This document shows positions 8,386 to 16,626 of a DNA stretch of 64,000 nt, one piece after another. The DNA comes from Streptomyces sp. NBC_01314 (GTDB taxonomy: Bacteria; Actinomycetota; Actinomycetes; Streptomycetales; Streptomycetaceae): the NCBI RefSeq assembly GCF_041435215.1, contig NZ_CP108394.1, positions 1-64,000 of the forward strand. Direction: 5' to 3'. The notes beneath the pieces are model-generated. The model saw only the letters and a program-made list of their open reading frames with translations. It did no database searches and was not told the DNA's origin. A program made the position numbers and the translations under genes. Positions within the stretch are counted from its first letter, which is position 1; each line of letters begins with the position of its first letter.

Positions 8386-11300
8386 GTGGGGACGCTGTTG
8401 CTGGCTGCGGGTGCCTTTCGGGTGGCTCCCCTGCAGGGTGAGATGACGCTGTCGTTCCTGGGGCGGATCGCGGACAGGTACGGCCTGACGGTGCGGAGTC
8501 TGCTGTCGTCGGTTACCGAAGTGGCTGGCCAGCAGGGCGTCGTCCGGGCTCTGCAGGGCGACAGCGAGGTGTTCTTGAACGCTGCGGCCCGGGACCGGGT
8601 CGCGGCGCTGTGTCGTGTGCCGCAGGTGGGCTTACGCCATGCGTTGCCGGCCTGGACGCGGGAGGAGCCGCTGGGCCCCTCGAAGGAGCGGCCGGCGGTG
8701 CGGCTCTACAACGGGGTGGAGACGGTTGCTGCCTGGGGTCCGGCGTGCCCGGGCTGTGTGGCTGCGCGGACCGGTCGCGTTGCACCAGCCCGGGTGTACC
8801 TGGCGGCGCACCAGCGAGTCTGCCCACGCCACCGGTGCTGGCTGATGAACGTGCCTGGCAGCGGGGGCCGTGTCGTGGGGTTGGCCGGATGCCCGGAGGT
8901 GGTCCAGGCGCAGGCGGATCACCGCAGGCTGCTGCGCCGCTCCCCCGTCGCTGGTTCGGCGTTCGAGGTTGCGGAAGCGGTCACAGCCTGGTGGTGGGCG
9001 CAGGAGTGGCCCGAGGAACGTCTGTGGCCGATGCGGCTGGATGCGGCCATGCCCGCGGGCGAGGATCCGCAGCGGTGGCGGATCCTGGCGCGGGATCTGG
9101 TCACCTACCCAGAGACCGTCGCCCTCGCCACGCTTCTGGCAAGCCGGGCCTGGCGGCTCCGTGTCGCTGCTGACGGTGGTGGTCACCTCCCTTACCGGTT
9201 GGCTGATGTGCCCTGCGTGCCCGGCGAGCTGGGCCATCGCTTGCGGCGTTCGTGGCTCACCGAGCGTCTGGCCGGCTGTACCCACGGAGCGCTGTTTGCC
9301 TGGACGTACCAGTGCATCCGTACCGAGGGCGGCAGTGGAGACGACGAACAGCGGCTGTGGCAGGTCCCCTTGGCGCTCCGGCCCCGGCCTCTCGCCGACG
9401 TTCTCGCGGGCTACCAGCGTCGGCAGACCGCGGGCACAGAGGGGCTGCCGGCTCAGAAACGGCTGCGGGGTCACAGCGTGCACGCCGAGGGCGCCTTCGC
9501 CGCCGGCCTGGCCCACGCGCGCACCTACGCCGCCCAGCACGGCCACCTCGCCACCCAACGCGACACCCGAGTCGGTTCCTTCGCCCTGGGGAAATGGGTG
9601 CACAACCAGCAGGCCCACGCCTTGGTCCTGCCTGAAGAAAAGGCCGCCGCCCTCAAGGAGGTGGATCCGTGGTGGAACATCCCCTGGTCGGTGAAGTGGC
9701 AGCGCTCCTACTACCGCGCCCGCGACCACGTCAGACGCCACGGCCCCCTCAACGCCGCCGACGGCTTCCCCGACACCCACATGCTGACCGGGGAATGGCT
9801 GTACCTGCAGTGCACCGACTACAGCTCACTCCACCCCGAACAACGCCGTCTGCTGGCCGACATAGGCCTCACGGCCCAGGCCGCCGGTAGCGCACGCCCG
9901 CGCCGAACGAGCCGGACAGCAGGCATCGATAAGGCTGTTGACTGTGCGCGCGCCTTCGCCGCCGAACACGGATGCCTGGCCCTGGCCACCAAGAACATCT
10001 CGTACCAAGGGTTTTTGCTCGGGAAGTGGCTCACTGCCCAGCGTTGCCTCACCCGCCGCCAGGACGAACCCGGCGCGCACCTCCAGGTACTCGACGCGAT
10101 CGACGTGTGGTGGAACCCGCCGTGGCCCTTGGCGTGGCAGCGAACCTGGCACCTGATCCGCGCTCATGCCCGAGACCGGCGCCAAGGGGCCGCAGAAGGG
10201 AGCTGGCCGGACGGCAGTGACGGCTGGGCCACATGGCTGTCCGTACAGTGCACCGGCTACAAGCAGTTGCATCCGCTGCAGCAGCGCCTGCTGGCGGAGA
10301 TCGGCATCACCGCCGAGACCGCCGCCGCTTGCCCCCACGAGATCATCGCCCAGCTCTGCGGTACGGGCCCCGGGCTGGCCCACGCGCGCACGTACGCCGC
10401 CGCACACGGCCACCTCGCCACGCCCCTGAAAGCTTGTCCTGAGGGGTTTCCGCTGGGCCGGTGGCTGAGCGAACAGCGCCACCAGGCGCGGGAGCACCAT
10501 CGCAGTACAGGCGGGACATGGCCGGTCAGCACGCTCCTCGCAGCGCTCGACCCCTGGTGGAACCCGACCTGGTCCTTGGAGTGGCAACGCAATTGGACTC
10601 GCGTACGCGAGCGGTCAGAGTCCGCAGCCGGCGGCGGTGGTAGCGGCATTGCGGACCTTGAGAAGGAGCTGGCCGACTGGCTGAGGCGTCAGTGCACCGG
10701 CTACGGCACACTCCACCCCGAACAGCACCGCCTGCTGACCAAGATCGGTATCACCGCCGAGACAGCCCGAGCCGCCCAACCACCGGCTCCCCGCGTTGGG
10801 CCCGGTCTGCTGGACACTGTGCTCGCACAAGCCCGCGCCTACGCCGCCGGATACGGCCATATCGCCGCACCCGTCAGCACCGTCCTCGACGGGTTCCCGC
10901 TGGGGAAGTGGCTGGCCTGGCAACGACGACGCGCCGGTCAGGGCCGCCTCTCCCCCACCCGGGCCGAAGCCCTGACCCTGATCGATCCGTGGTGGAATCC
11001 GCCCTGGCCCCTGCAATGGCAGCAGGCCTACCACCGCCTCCGCACGGAAGCCACGGGTGCCGACGGCGTACCGGCCACGAACCTCTCACGAGGCCTTTGC
11101 CGCTGGATCCGTGTCCAGCAGGAGTCCTGGGAGCATCTCCACCCCGGCCAGCAGGACCTCCTGACCGTCCTCGGCATCACACCCGATGCTGTCGTAGGCG
11201 AACGACCCGCCCCGGCCACACGCTCCTACCCCGCCAGCCCCGGAATCGACCACGCACGCGCCTACGCCGCCCGACACGGCCACCTCACCCCGGACAAGCA

Positions 11301-11595
11301 CACCCGACAAGACGGCTTCCCCCTCGGCAGATGGCTGGGCCAGCAACGCCGCAAAGCCCGCGCCGGCGTCCTCTCCACCGCCACCATTGAGGCGCTCACC
11401 GCCCTGGACCCGTGGTGGAACCCACCCTGGCCCTACACCTGGCACCGCACCTGGCAGCAATACCGCGCCACGACCAGCGGAAACGAACCCGCCCCCGACA
11501 CACTCCAACACTGGGCCAACACCCAACGCGCTCAATGGAGCACCCTCCACCCCGACCAACAACACCTCCTCACCCACACCGGCATCGCTGGATGA
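8386..11595 (+). CDS. TniQ-type protein fused to five helicase-associated-type repeats
   Basis: A 1069-residue protein. The N-terminal part, beginning near FRVAPLQGEMTLSFLGRIADRYG, matches TniQ, the target-selection subunit of Tn7-like transposons. It has a TniQ-type zinc motif (CPGC near 120 and CPRH near 143). After about residue 365 come five repeats of 145-150 residues starting near 367, 508, 659, 807 and 952. Each has an ARxYAAxHGHLA start, a GxFPLGxW segment, DPWWNPPWPxxWQR and a xQCTGYxxLHPEQxxLLxxIGIT end. These resemble the helicase-associated domains in the helicase at 659-3049. The start at GTG 8386 is preferred because the upstream TTG 8344 lies inside a transposon end. A TTA codon at 8632-8634 would make translation depend on bldA tRNA. 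No transposase genes adjoin it. Confidence 0.75.
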   Translation: MGTLLLAAGAFRVAPLQGEMTLSFLGRIADRYGLTVRSLLSSVTEVAGQQGVVRALQGDSEVFLNAAARDRVAALCRVPQVGLRHALPAWTREEPLGPSKERPAVRLYNGVETVAAWGPACPGCVAARTGRVAPARVYLAAHQRVCPRHRCWLMNVPGSGGRVVGLAGCPEVVQAQADHRRLLRRSPVAGSAFEVAEAVTAWWWAQEWPEERLWPMRLDAAMPAGEDPQRWRILARDLVTYPETVALATLLASRAWRLRVAADGGGHLPYRLADVPCVPGELGHRLRRSWLTERLAGCTHGALFAWTYQCIRTEGGSGDDEQRLWQVPLALRPRPLADVLAGYQRRQTAGTEGLPAQKRLRGHSVHAEGAFAAGLAHARTYAAQHGHLATQRDTRVGSFALGKWVHNQQAHALVLPEEKAAALKEVDPWWNIPWSVKWQRSYYRARDHVRRHGPLNAADGFPDTHMLTGEWLYLQCTDYSSLHPEQRRLLADIGLTAQAAGSARPRRTSRTAGIDKAVDCARAFAAEHGCLALATKNISYQGFLLGKWLTAQRCLTRRQDEPGAHLQVLDAIDVWWNPPWPLAWQRTWHLIRAHARDRRQGAAEGSWPDGSDGWATWLSVQCTGYKQLHPLQQRLLAEIGITAETAAACPHEIIAQLCGTGPGLAHARTYAAAHGHLATPLKACPEGFPLGRWLSEQRHQAREHHRSTGGTWPVSTLLAALDPWWNPTWSLEWQRNWTRVRERSESAAGGGGSGIADLEKELADWLRRQCTGYGTLHPEQHRLLTKIGITAETARAAQPPAPRVGPGLLDTVLAQARAYAAGYGHIAAPVSTVLDGFPLGKWLAWQRRRAGQGRLSPTRAEALTLIDPWWNPPWPLQWQQAYHRLRTEATGADGVPATNLSRGLCRWIRVQQESWEHLHPGQQDLLTVLGITPDAVVGERPAPATRSYPASPGIDHARAYAARHGHLTPDKHTRQDGFPLGRWLGQQRRKARAGVLSTATIEALTALDPWWNPPWPYTWHRTWQQYRATTSGNEPAPDTLQHWANTQRAQWSTLHPDQQHLLTHTGIAG

Positions 11596-12087
11596 GATCA
11601 TGGTGTCCAACAAGCCGGTCAGCGACCATGCATGACCATCCATCAATTCGCATTGTGAACTGCATCACTGCGGATGATCCGCAGGGGCACCGGCTCGGTG
11701 GTGACGTGGCGGCGCGCGCAGACACACATTTTTCGGCGCGGCGTGCCACGCCATCATCGTGTTCCTGAAAGGCCGCCTGAGGATGGACTGCTCAACTCCC
11801 CCAGGGGCTTCTGGGCGGCGAAGTTTCGCCTCGGTTCCCGGGCCGCATCGCTACCAAAGACATCAGACCAGCCCTCCCATCGCCGCCACAGACGCTCCCG
11901 TCGTCCGGTATAGGATCTTCGGCCGCTCTCGTACGCTGCCGCGCCCTCTGCAACGTTGGGATCCCAGCTCTCTCATGTCTCATCAGACGCTAGAGTTTTC
12001 CCACCTCGTCCCAAAGTGGTGTGTTTCAACGGCGCGTTGACGGCTGCTGGCCACCCGCGTGTCCATGCCGTACAGCAAGGGAGCATT
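11596..12087. other. Intergenic stretch
   Basis: About 490 bp between the TniQ fusion and the OLD-family gene. Short open frames exist but none has a convincing start or recognisable content. No clear terminator or transposon end was seen. It probably contains the promoter of the OLD-family gene. Confidence 0.4.
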
Positions 12088-13953
12088 GTGCGACTCGTCG
12101 AACTCAGCGTCACCAATTTCCGCTCGCTGGGCGACGTCCAGGGCATCCCAATCCACAAGCAGACCATTCTGACGGGGCACAACGACTGCGGGAAGACAGC
12201 AGCTCTGGACGCCATCGCTTTCCTGCTCGGCGAGCGCCCTCTTGCAGACAGTGACATCTCTCAGTTTGCCGAGAGTGAACCCGCGCGCGCTGCCCTGCCA
12301 TCGGACGATGACGCCGCGGAGCCGATCGCGGTGACGGTGGAAGGCCGGTTCGACCTGTCCGACGCCGAGAAGAAGGCCCTGGGTCTCGCCTCTTCCATCC
12401 AGGTGCGCCGTCGGCACGTGGAAGGCGAAGGCGTCTCACTTGAGTGGCTGGCGCAGGTGCCGCAGAACCCCGCGCTACGGAACATCTCCTCTCTGAAGGT
12501 GCCTGAGCTCCGCAGCCTTGCCTCCGATGTAGGCGTCAAGTTGCGTGAGGGCCAGCCGAACGTCAAAGCGAGCTGGACCGAGGTTCTCGAGGAGCATGTG
12601 GCCTCAGCCCCGACGGTTGCCGGTTGGGCGCAGGCGCCCGAGCACGTCGTCAGCTCCCTGCCGCAGCTCCTGTATTTCCGGGGCGATGCCGCGGAGACTC
12701 CCGACACCGTGGTCCGCAGCATCCTGACGGCGAAGTTACGCGAGTACACCCTGCGTGAGGAGACCCGGCAGAAGATCACCGATCTGGAGACCGATTTCTC
12801 CGGCCTGCTCAAGGACGATGCCGCCCGTCTGCAGAAATTGGTCGAGGAACGATGCTCCCTCGACTCTTTCTCCCTGGAGCCGACCGTACAGTTCCGGCCG
12901 ACCGTCAGTGGCGTCTCGATGACCGCTGCGGCACCCGGCCAACGAGCCGTGTCACTGGCTGCGGCCGGGGCCGGCCGGTCCCGCCGGATTTCGCTGGCCC
13001 TGTGGGAGGCCAGCCAGCAGCTCCTCTCGGAAGCAGCGGAGGGCGGCGTCACAGGCGGTGTGATCATCGCCTATGACGAGCCCGACACGCACCTCGACTA
13101 TGAGCACCAGCGTCGCATCATGGACATGATCAAGGTGTCGGCGTCCGCCGCGCAGTCCACCGTGATCGTTGCCACCCATTCCCTGAACCTGATCGACGGT
13201 GTCGACATCCAGGACATCGTGCATCTCAACAGCAGGGTCGGACGAGCCTACGTACAATCGCTCGGCGCAGAGGACAGCGACGAGGACACCCGGCGCTTCC
13301 TGTCGAACATGGCGGTTTCCCTGGGCTTCCGCAACAGTGTCCTCCTGCACGAACGGTGTTTCGTCGGCGTGGAGGGCCCCACCGAGTACGCGGCACTGCC
13401 GGCACTGTTCAAGTTGGCGTTCGGCTACCCGATCCAGTCCGCGGGCATCGCGCTGTGGGACTGCGGCGGCAACGACGGCGCCCTCAACTTCGCCAAATTC
13501 CTCAAAAAGCACAAGCGCACCGTCATGTTCCTGGTCGACGGCGACTCGATCCGCGACAAGGAAAAGGAGTTCAGCCTCAATCGTCTGGAGAAGTACGGTT
13601 TCACTGAGAAGGACTGCCTCTTCCTCGGAGACCCGAACGAGCTGGAGGACGTCTTCAGCGACGATCAGTGGGCCGACACCATGAACGCCGAATGGCCTCG
13701 CACGGACGAGCAGCAGTGGATGTCCAAGGACGTCGCAGACCTGCGCCGGACCGGCAAGTTCAGCAAGTCGCTTCACACCCTGCTGTACCAGCACTCCGAG
13801 CAGGCTCCGCGTAAAAAGGAGAGCATGGTCGTCGAGCTGGCACAGCGACTGCGGCAGCCCTCAGATGTTCCGCCAGCCCTGGTGAAGTCGTTCAATGACG
13901 CGATCAAGGTGGCCAGCGAGGCCGGGCTGCGTCACTGGTCCGAGGACGAATGA
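12088..13953 (+). CDS. OLD-family ATP-dependent endonuclease
   Basis: A 621-residue protein with an SMC/ABC-type ATPase and a C-terminal TOPRIM nuclease, the layout of class 1 OLD (overcoming lysogenization defect) proteins. Walker A is GHNDCGKT (30-37). The signature-like segment is AGAGRSRRIS, Walker B is IIAYDEPDTHLD (about 326-337) and a VIVATHS switch follows. The TOPRIM part has VGVEGPTEYAALPALF (about 424) and LVDGDS (about 480). Such nucleases are known or suspected phage-defence proteins. No UvrD-like GajB partner adjoins it, so this is not a Gabija pair. GTG 12088 is preceded by AAGGGAG and starts exactly at the conserved VRLVELSVTNFRSLG. A TTA codon lies at 12736-12738, suggesting bldA control. 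Confidence 0.85.
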   Translation: MRLVELSVTNFRSLGDVQGIPIHKQTILTGHNDCGKTAALDAIAFLLGERPLADSDISQFAESEPARAALPSDDDAAEPIAVTVEGRFDLSDAEKKALGLASSIQVRRRHVEGEGVSLEWLAQVPQNPALRNISSLKVPELRSLASDVGVKLREGQPNVKASWTEVLEEHVASAPTVAGWAQAPEHVVSSLPQLLYFRGDAAETPDTVVRSILTAKLREYTLREETRQKITDLETDFSGLLKDDAARLQKLVEERCSLDSFSLEPTVQFRPTVSGVSMTAAAPGQRAVSLAAAGAGRSRRISLALWEASQQLLSEAAEGGVTGGVIIAYDEPDTHLDYEHQRRIMDMIKVSASAAQSTVIVATHSLNLIDGVDIQDIVHLNSRVGRAYVQSLGAEDSDEDTRRFLSNMAVSLGFRNSVLLHERCFVGVEGPTEYAALPALFKLAFGYPIQSAGIALWDCGGNDGALNFAKFLKKHKRTVMFLVDGDSIRDKEKEFSLNRLEKYGFTEKDCLFLGDPNELEDVFSDDQWADTMNAEWPRTDEQQWMSKDVADLRRTGKFSKSLHTLLYQHSEQAPRKKESMVVELAQRLRQPSDVPPALVKSFNDAIKVASEAGLRHWSEDE

Positions 13954-14288
13954 GCCAGCCGCGCTGAACGGCGGGCTTTCATCCTGCTCAGACGCTGCTC
14001 ACGGGTGGGCGCCTCCCACGAGTGCACTCCCGCAGAAGCCACCCACCGTCGGCCGTGTCTGCTCTTTTCCTCACCACACCACCGGCACCCGGACGGCGCG
14101 GGTGGATCTGCATGCCGAACACGCACGGCCATGGCACACACCTCAACACTCTCCACTCGGTCCGTCACTGGCGTACTCAAAGAATCCCACGGAGCACTGA
14201 CAATCGGCAGAGCGAGAGCAGAGCCCCGGCAAACTGATACCGCCCGGAAATCACCAGGCCCCCGCGCGACGCAGCCAGACCATATGCC
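13954..14288. other. Intergenic stretch
   Basis: About 335 bp after the OLD-family gene. No credible gene, terminator hairpin or promoter was recognised. It leads into the repeat array at 14289-14394. Confidence 0.4.
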
Positions 14289-14394
14289 GCTGAGCCGAAG
14301 CTCAGTAGTTGTCACCGGTAGAGCCGGATGACGTGGCGAATGAGGCCGACCGAAGCAGCGTGGTTGTCACCGAGGAGGCACGCGGCTTGTCACA
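14289..14394 (-). repeat. Transposon-end-like repeat array, copies 2-4
   Basis: Three related repeats pointing leftwards on the minus strand. They are at 14377-14394 (TGTGACAAGCCGCGTGCC), 14344-14372 (GGTGACAACCACGCTGC then TTCGGTCGGCC) and 14289-14317 (GGTGACAACTACTGAGC then TTCGGCTCAGC). The outermost begins TGT, as a Tn7/Mu-type right end would. It overlaps the stop codon of the XRE-cupin gene, because the TGA lies within TTGTGACAA. Spaced, degenerate copies of one site are how TnsB binding sites are arranged in transposon ends. Confidence 0.55.
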
Positions 14395-15025
14395 ACTGCT
14401 CACTCAGCAGCCTTTCTGTCACCAGTCCCGCGACCCCTGGAGGGGTGCGCAGCCGTAGACGTTCTCCTTGAGGCCCGAACATGATCAGATACTCGACCGG
14501 TCCGGTGGATCTGGCGTTTGCGACTCCGTGGGGGGTGCGGGTGTCGAACTCGACGACGTCCCCGGCAGTCAGGACGAGGTCTTGGTTGCCGAGTGCGAGC
14601 CACAGCCGCCCGTACAGGACGCACAACCACTCGTAGCCCTCGTGGGAGACCTGCCGCGGCCGTGCGGGCGGACCCTCGACAGCGGGCAGGACGTGCTTGT
14701 GGGCGTGCAGGCCGCCGACGTACCGGGTCAACGGCAGCACCGCCTTGTCATCCCCGAAGTTCAGCGGCGCCCGCCCCCGCAGCTCGGCCGCGGGGGCGGG
14801 CGCGGTGCCGGCCAGTTCGTCCAGGGAGACGCCGTACTCCTTCGACAGTTGCAGCAGTACCTCCAGGGTGGGTTTGCGCCGGCCGGTCTCGATCCGGGAC
14901 AGCGTGCTGGTCGAGATGCCGGTCGCGTAGCTGACACCGGCGAGCGTCGCGCCGTGGTGCTCGCGCGCGGCCCGCAACCGGGGCCCCATCGCGGCCAGCG
15001 TGCCGTCCAAGTCGTCGACTGCCAC
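14390..15025 (-). CDS. XRE-family regulator with C-terminal cupin domain
   Basis: A 211-residue one-component regulator. A helix-turn-helix near the N-terminus (RLRAAREHHGATLAGVSYATGISTSTLSRIETGRRKP) is followed by a cupin barrel (HKHVLPAVE, GYEWLCVLYGRLWL, LTAGDVVEFDTRTPHGV). Proteins of this layout usually sense a small ligand and control a neighbouring gene. Here the neighbour is the divergent epoxide hydrolase. GTG 15025 is chosen because AAGGAGCGG precedes it and HTH homology begins soon after. The last codons and stop overlap the end-like repeat at 14377-14394, so the C-terminus may have been set by a transposon end. Confidence 0.8.
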   Translation of the reverse strand: MAVDDLDGTLAAMGPRLRAAREHHGATLAGVSYATGISTSTLSRIETGRRKPTLEVLLQLSKEYGVSLDELAGTAPAPAAELRGRAPLNFGDDKAVLPLTRYVGGLHAHKHVLPAVEGPPARPRQVSHEGYEWLCVLYGRLWLALGNQDLVLTAGDVVEFDTRTPHGVANARSTGPVEYLIMFGPQGERLRLRTPPGVAGLVTERLLSEQL

Positions 15026-15165
15026 CTTCCCGCTCCTTCTTGCCGTGCCGCTCCACCCCTCTGTCCTGCAAGTTTGCCAAATGGGCAAGGCTGATCGCGT
15101 CGGGCGGGTGCCACGTCGCATGATCGATGGGTAGCCGCGTCCGCCCGCGAACCGAGGAGGAGCGC
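15026..15165. promoter_or_regulatory. Divergent promoter region
   Basis: A 140-bp region between the XRE-cupin regulator (minus) and the epoxide hydrolase (plus), so it must hold both promoters and probably the regulator's operator. TTGCCAAATGGGCAA (about 15073-15087) is a good inverted repeat (TTGCC/GGCAA) and a candidate operator. Confidence 0.5.
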
Positions 15166-16152
15166 ATGCAGCCCGAGCCGACCGCCGAGCTCCGCCACCG
15201 CACCGTCGAGGCCCCGGCCGGGCGCCTGCACCTGGTCGAGCAGGGCACCGGCCCGTTGATCCTGCTCGTGCACGGCTTCCCCGAGTCCTGGTACTCCTGG
15301 CGCCGCCAACTCCCTGCCCTCGCCGCGGCCGGGTACCGGGCAGTGGCGATCGACGTGCGCGGCTACGGCCGCTCCTCCAAGCCCGCCGCGATCGACGCCT
15401 ACCGAATGCTCGACCTGGTGGAGGACAACGTCGCCGTCGTGCGCGCCCTCGGCGAGGAGAGCGCGGTGATCGTCGGCCACGACTGGGGCTCCAACATCTC
15501 CGCCACCTCCGCCCTGCTCCACCCCGGAGTCTTCCGCGCGGTCGGCTTGCTGAGCGTCCCCTACGCGCCGCCCGGCGGCCCCCGCCCCACCGACATCTTC
15601 GGCCAGATCGGCGGCCCCGAGCAGGAGTTCTACGTCTCCTACTTCCAGGAGCCCGGCCGCGCCGAGACGGAGATCGAGCCCGACGTCCGGGGCTGGCTCG
15701 CAGGCTTCTACGCGGCCCTGTCCGCCGACACCATGCCCGCCCAGGGCGAGCCCGACCCCCACTTCGTCACCCTGGGCTGTCAGCTGCGCGACCGTTTCCC
15801 CGTCGGCCCGCTCCCGGCATGGTTGAGCGAGGAGGACCTCGACGTCTACGCCGGGGAGTTCGAGCGCACCGGTCTGACCGGCGCCCTCAACCGCTACCGC
15901 AACATGGACCGCGACTGGGAACACCTCGCCCCGCACCGCGGAGCCCCGATCAAGCAGCCGTCCCTGTTCATCGGCGGCGCCCTGGACGCCTCCACCACCT
16001 GGATGTCCGACGCCATCGACGCCTACCCCACCACCCTCCCCCGCCTGTCGGCCTCCCACCTCCTGGAAGGCTGCGGCCACTGGATCCAGCAGGAACGCCC
16101 CGACGAGGTCAACAACCTGCTGACCGACTGGCTCGCCACGCTTCAGAGCTGA
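15166..16152 (+). CDS. Alpha/beta-fold epoxide hydrolase
   Basis: A 328-residue enzyme of the epoxide hydrolase/haloalkane dehalogenase group, which opens epoxides to diols through a covalent ester. The oxyanion motif HGFPE is at 36-40, the nucleophile is D106 in VGHDWGSN, and the catalytic histidine is in CGHWIQQERP near the C-terminus. The cap domain (FYVSYFQEPGRAE onward) has the family form. ATG 15166 follows GAGGAGG; an in-frame ATG at 15127 lacks such a site. It is divergent from the XRE-cupin gene, its likely regulator. Confidence 0.88.
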   Translation: MQPEPTAELRHRTVEAPAGRLHLVEQGTGPLILLVHGFPESWYSWRRQLPALAAAGYRAVAIDVRGYGRSSKPAAIDAYRMLDLVEDNVAVVRALGEESAVIVGHDWGSNISATSALLHPGVFRAVGLLSVPYAPPGGPRPTDIFGQIGGPEQEFYVSYFQEPGRAETEIEPDVRGWLAGFYAALSADTMPAQGEPDPHFVTLGCQLRDRFPVGPLPAWLSEEDLDVYAGEFERTGLTGALNRYRNMDRDWEHLAPHRGAPIKQPSLFIGGALDASTTWMSDAIDAYPTTLPRLSASHLLEGCGHWIQQERPDEVNNLLTDWLATLQS

Positions 16153-16626
16153 ACCAGACGGGCTACCTGGGCAGCCTGGCGGTGCTTTTCGGGTGGGCCG
16201 CGCCGAGGTAGCACATGCCGGTCTGCTCGGTGATGCCGAACAGTCGCACCGCACGTACTCCACTACGCCGGTGACAACAAGCGTGCCTATGTGACAACTA
16301 CGGTGCGTCGGCTCAGCCGCAGGCCGACCACCGCTCAGGTGCCCTGCGAGATCAGAACGACACGTCGATGTAGTCGATGTCGGTGAACTCGACCCCAAGC
16401 TGTTCGGCACGGTGCCCGCGGTACTTGAAGCACGCATCACCCTGCTGCGCGTCGAACAGGCGCCGGGCAACTCGGCCGACAGGCGGACAGCGATGCCGGG
16501 CGGGCGTCCGTCGTCAGTGGTGCCGACGGACGGGACGCAGCCGAAGCGAGCGCGGGTCCGGTGCGTTGCCTGCCGTCACCGGGTTCTGTCAGAGCCCGCA
16601 GCCCTGTCGGAGACCTCGCGTAGGTC
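16153..16626. other. Intergenic stretch with repeat array
   Basis: About 470 bp with no credible gene. It contains the outward-facing repeats at 16269-16318. The DNA around 16360-16460 looks like eroded coding sequence but has no convincing product. Confidence 0.4.
16269..16318 (+). repeat. Transposon-end-like repeat array, copies 5-6
   Basis: Two repeats pointing rightwards: CGGTGACAACAAGCGTGCC at 16269 and TGTGACAACTACGGTGCG then TCGGCTCAGCC at 16290-16318. They are the inverted counterpart of the array at 14289-14394. The two arrays face outwards from the XRE-cupin/epoxide hydrolase pair. This is the expected form of a left end for an element extending right, towards the Tn7-like operon at 18842-24410. 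Confidence 0.55.

Noticed and set aside
12088..13953. Gabija system (GajA-like protein)
   Set aside because: The ATPase/TOPRIM layout fits, but no UvrD-like GajB gene is adjacent on either side, so a single-gene class 1 OLD nuclease is the safer call.
14289..16318. The GTGACAACTA repeats as operators of the XRE-cupin regulator
   Set aside because: They lie downstream of both divergent genes rather than in the 15026-15165 promoter region, and another copy lies at 8346-8373 far away. Transposon ends explain them better, though this is not proven.
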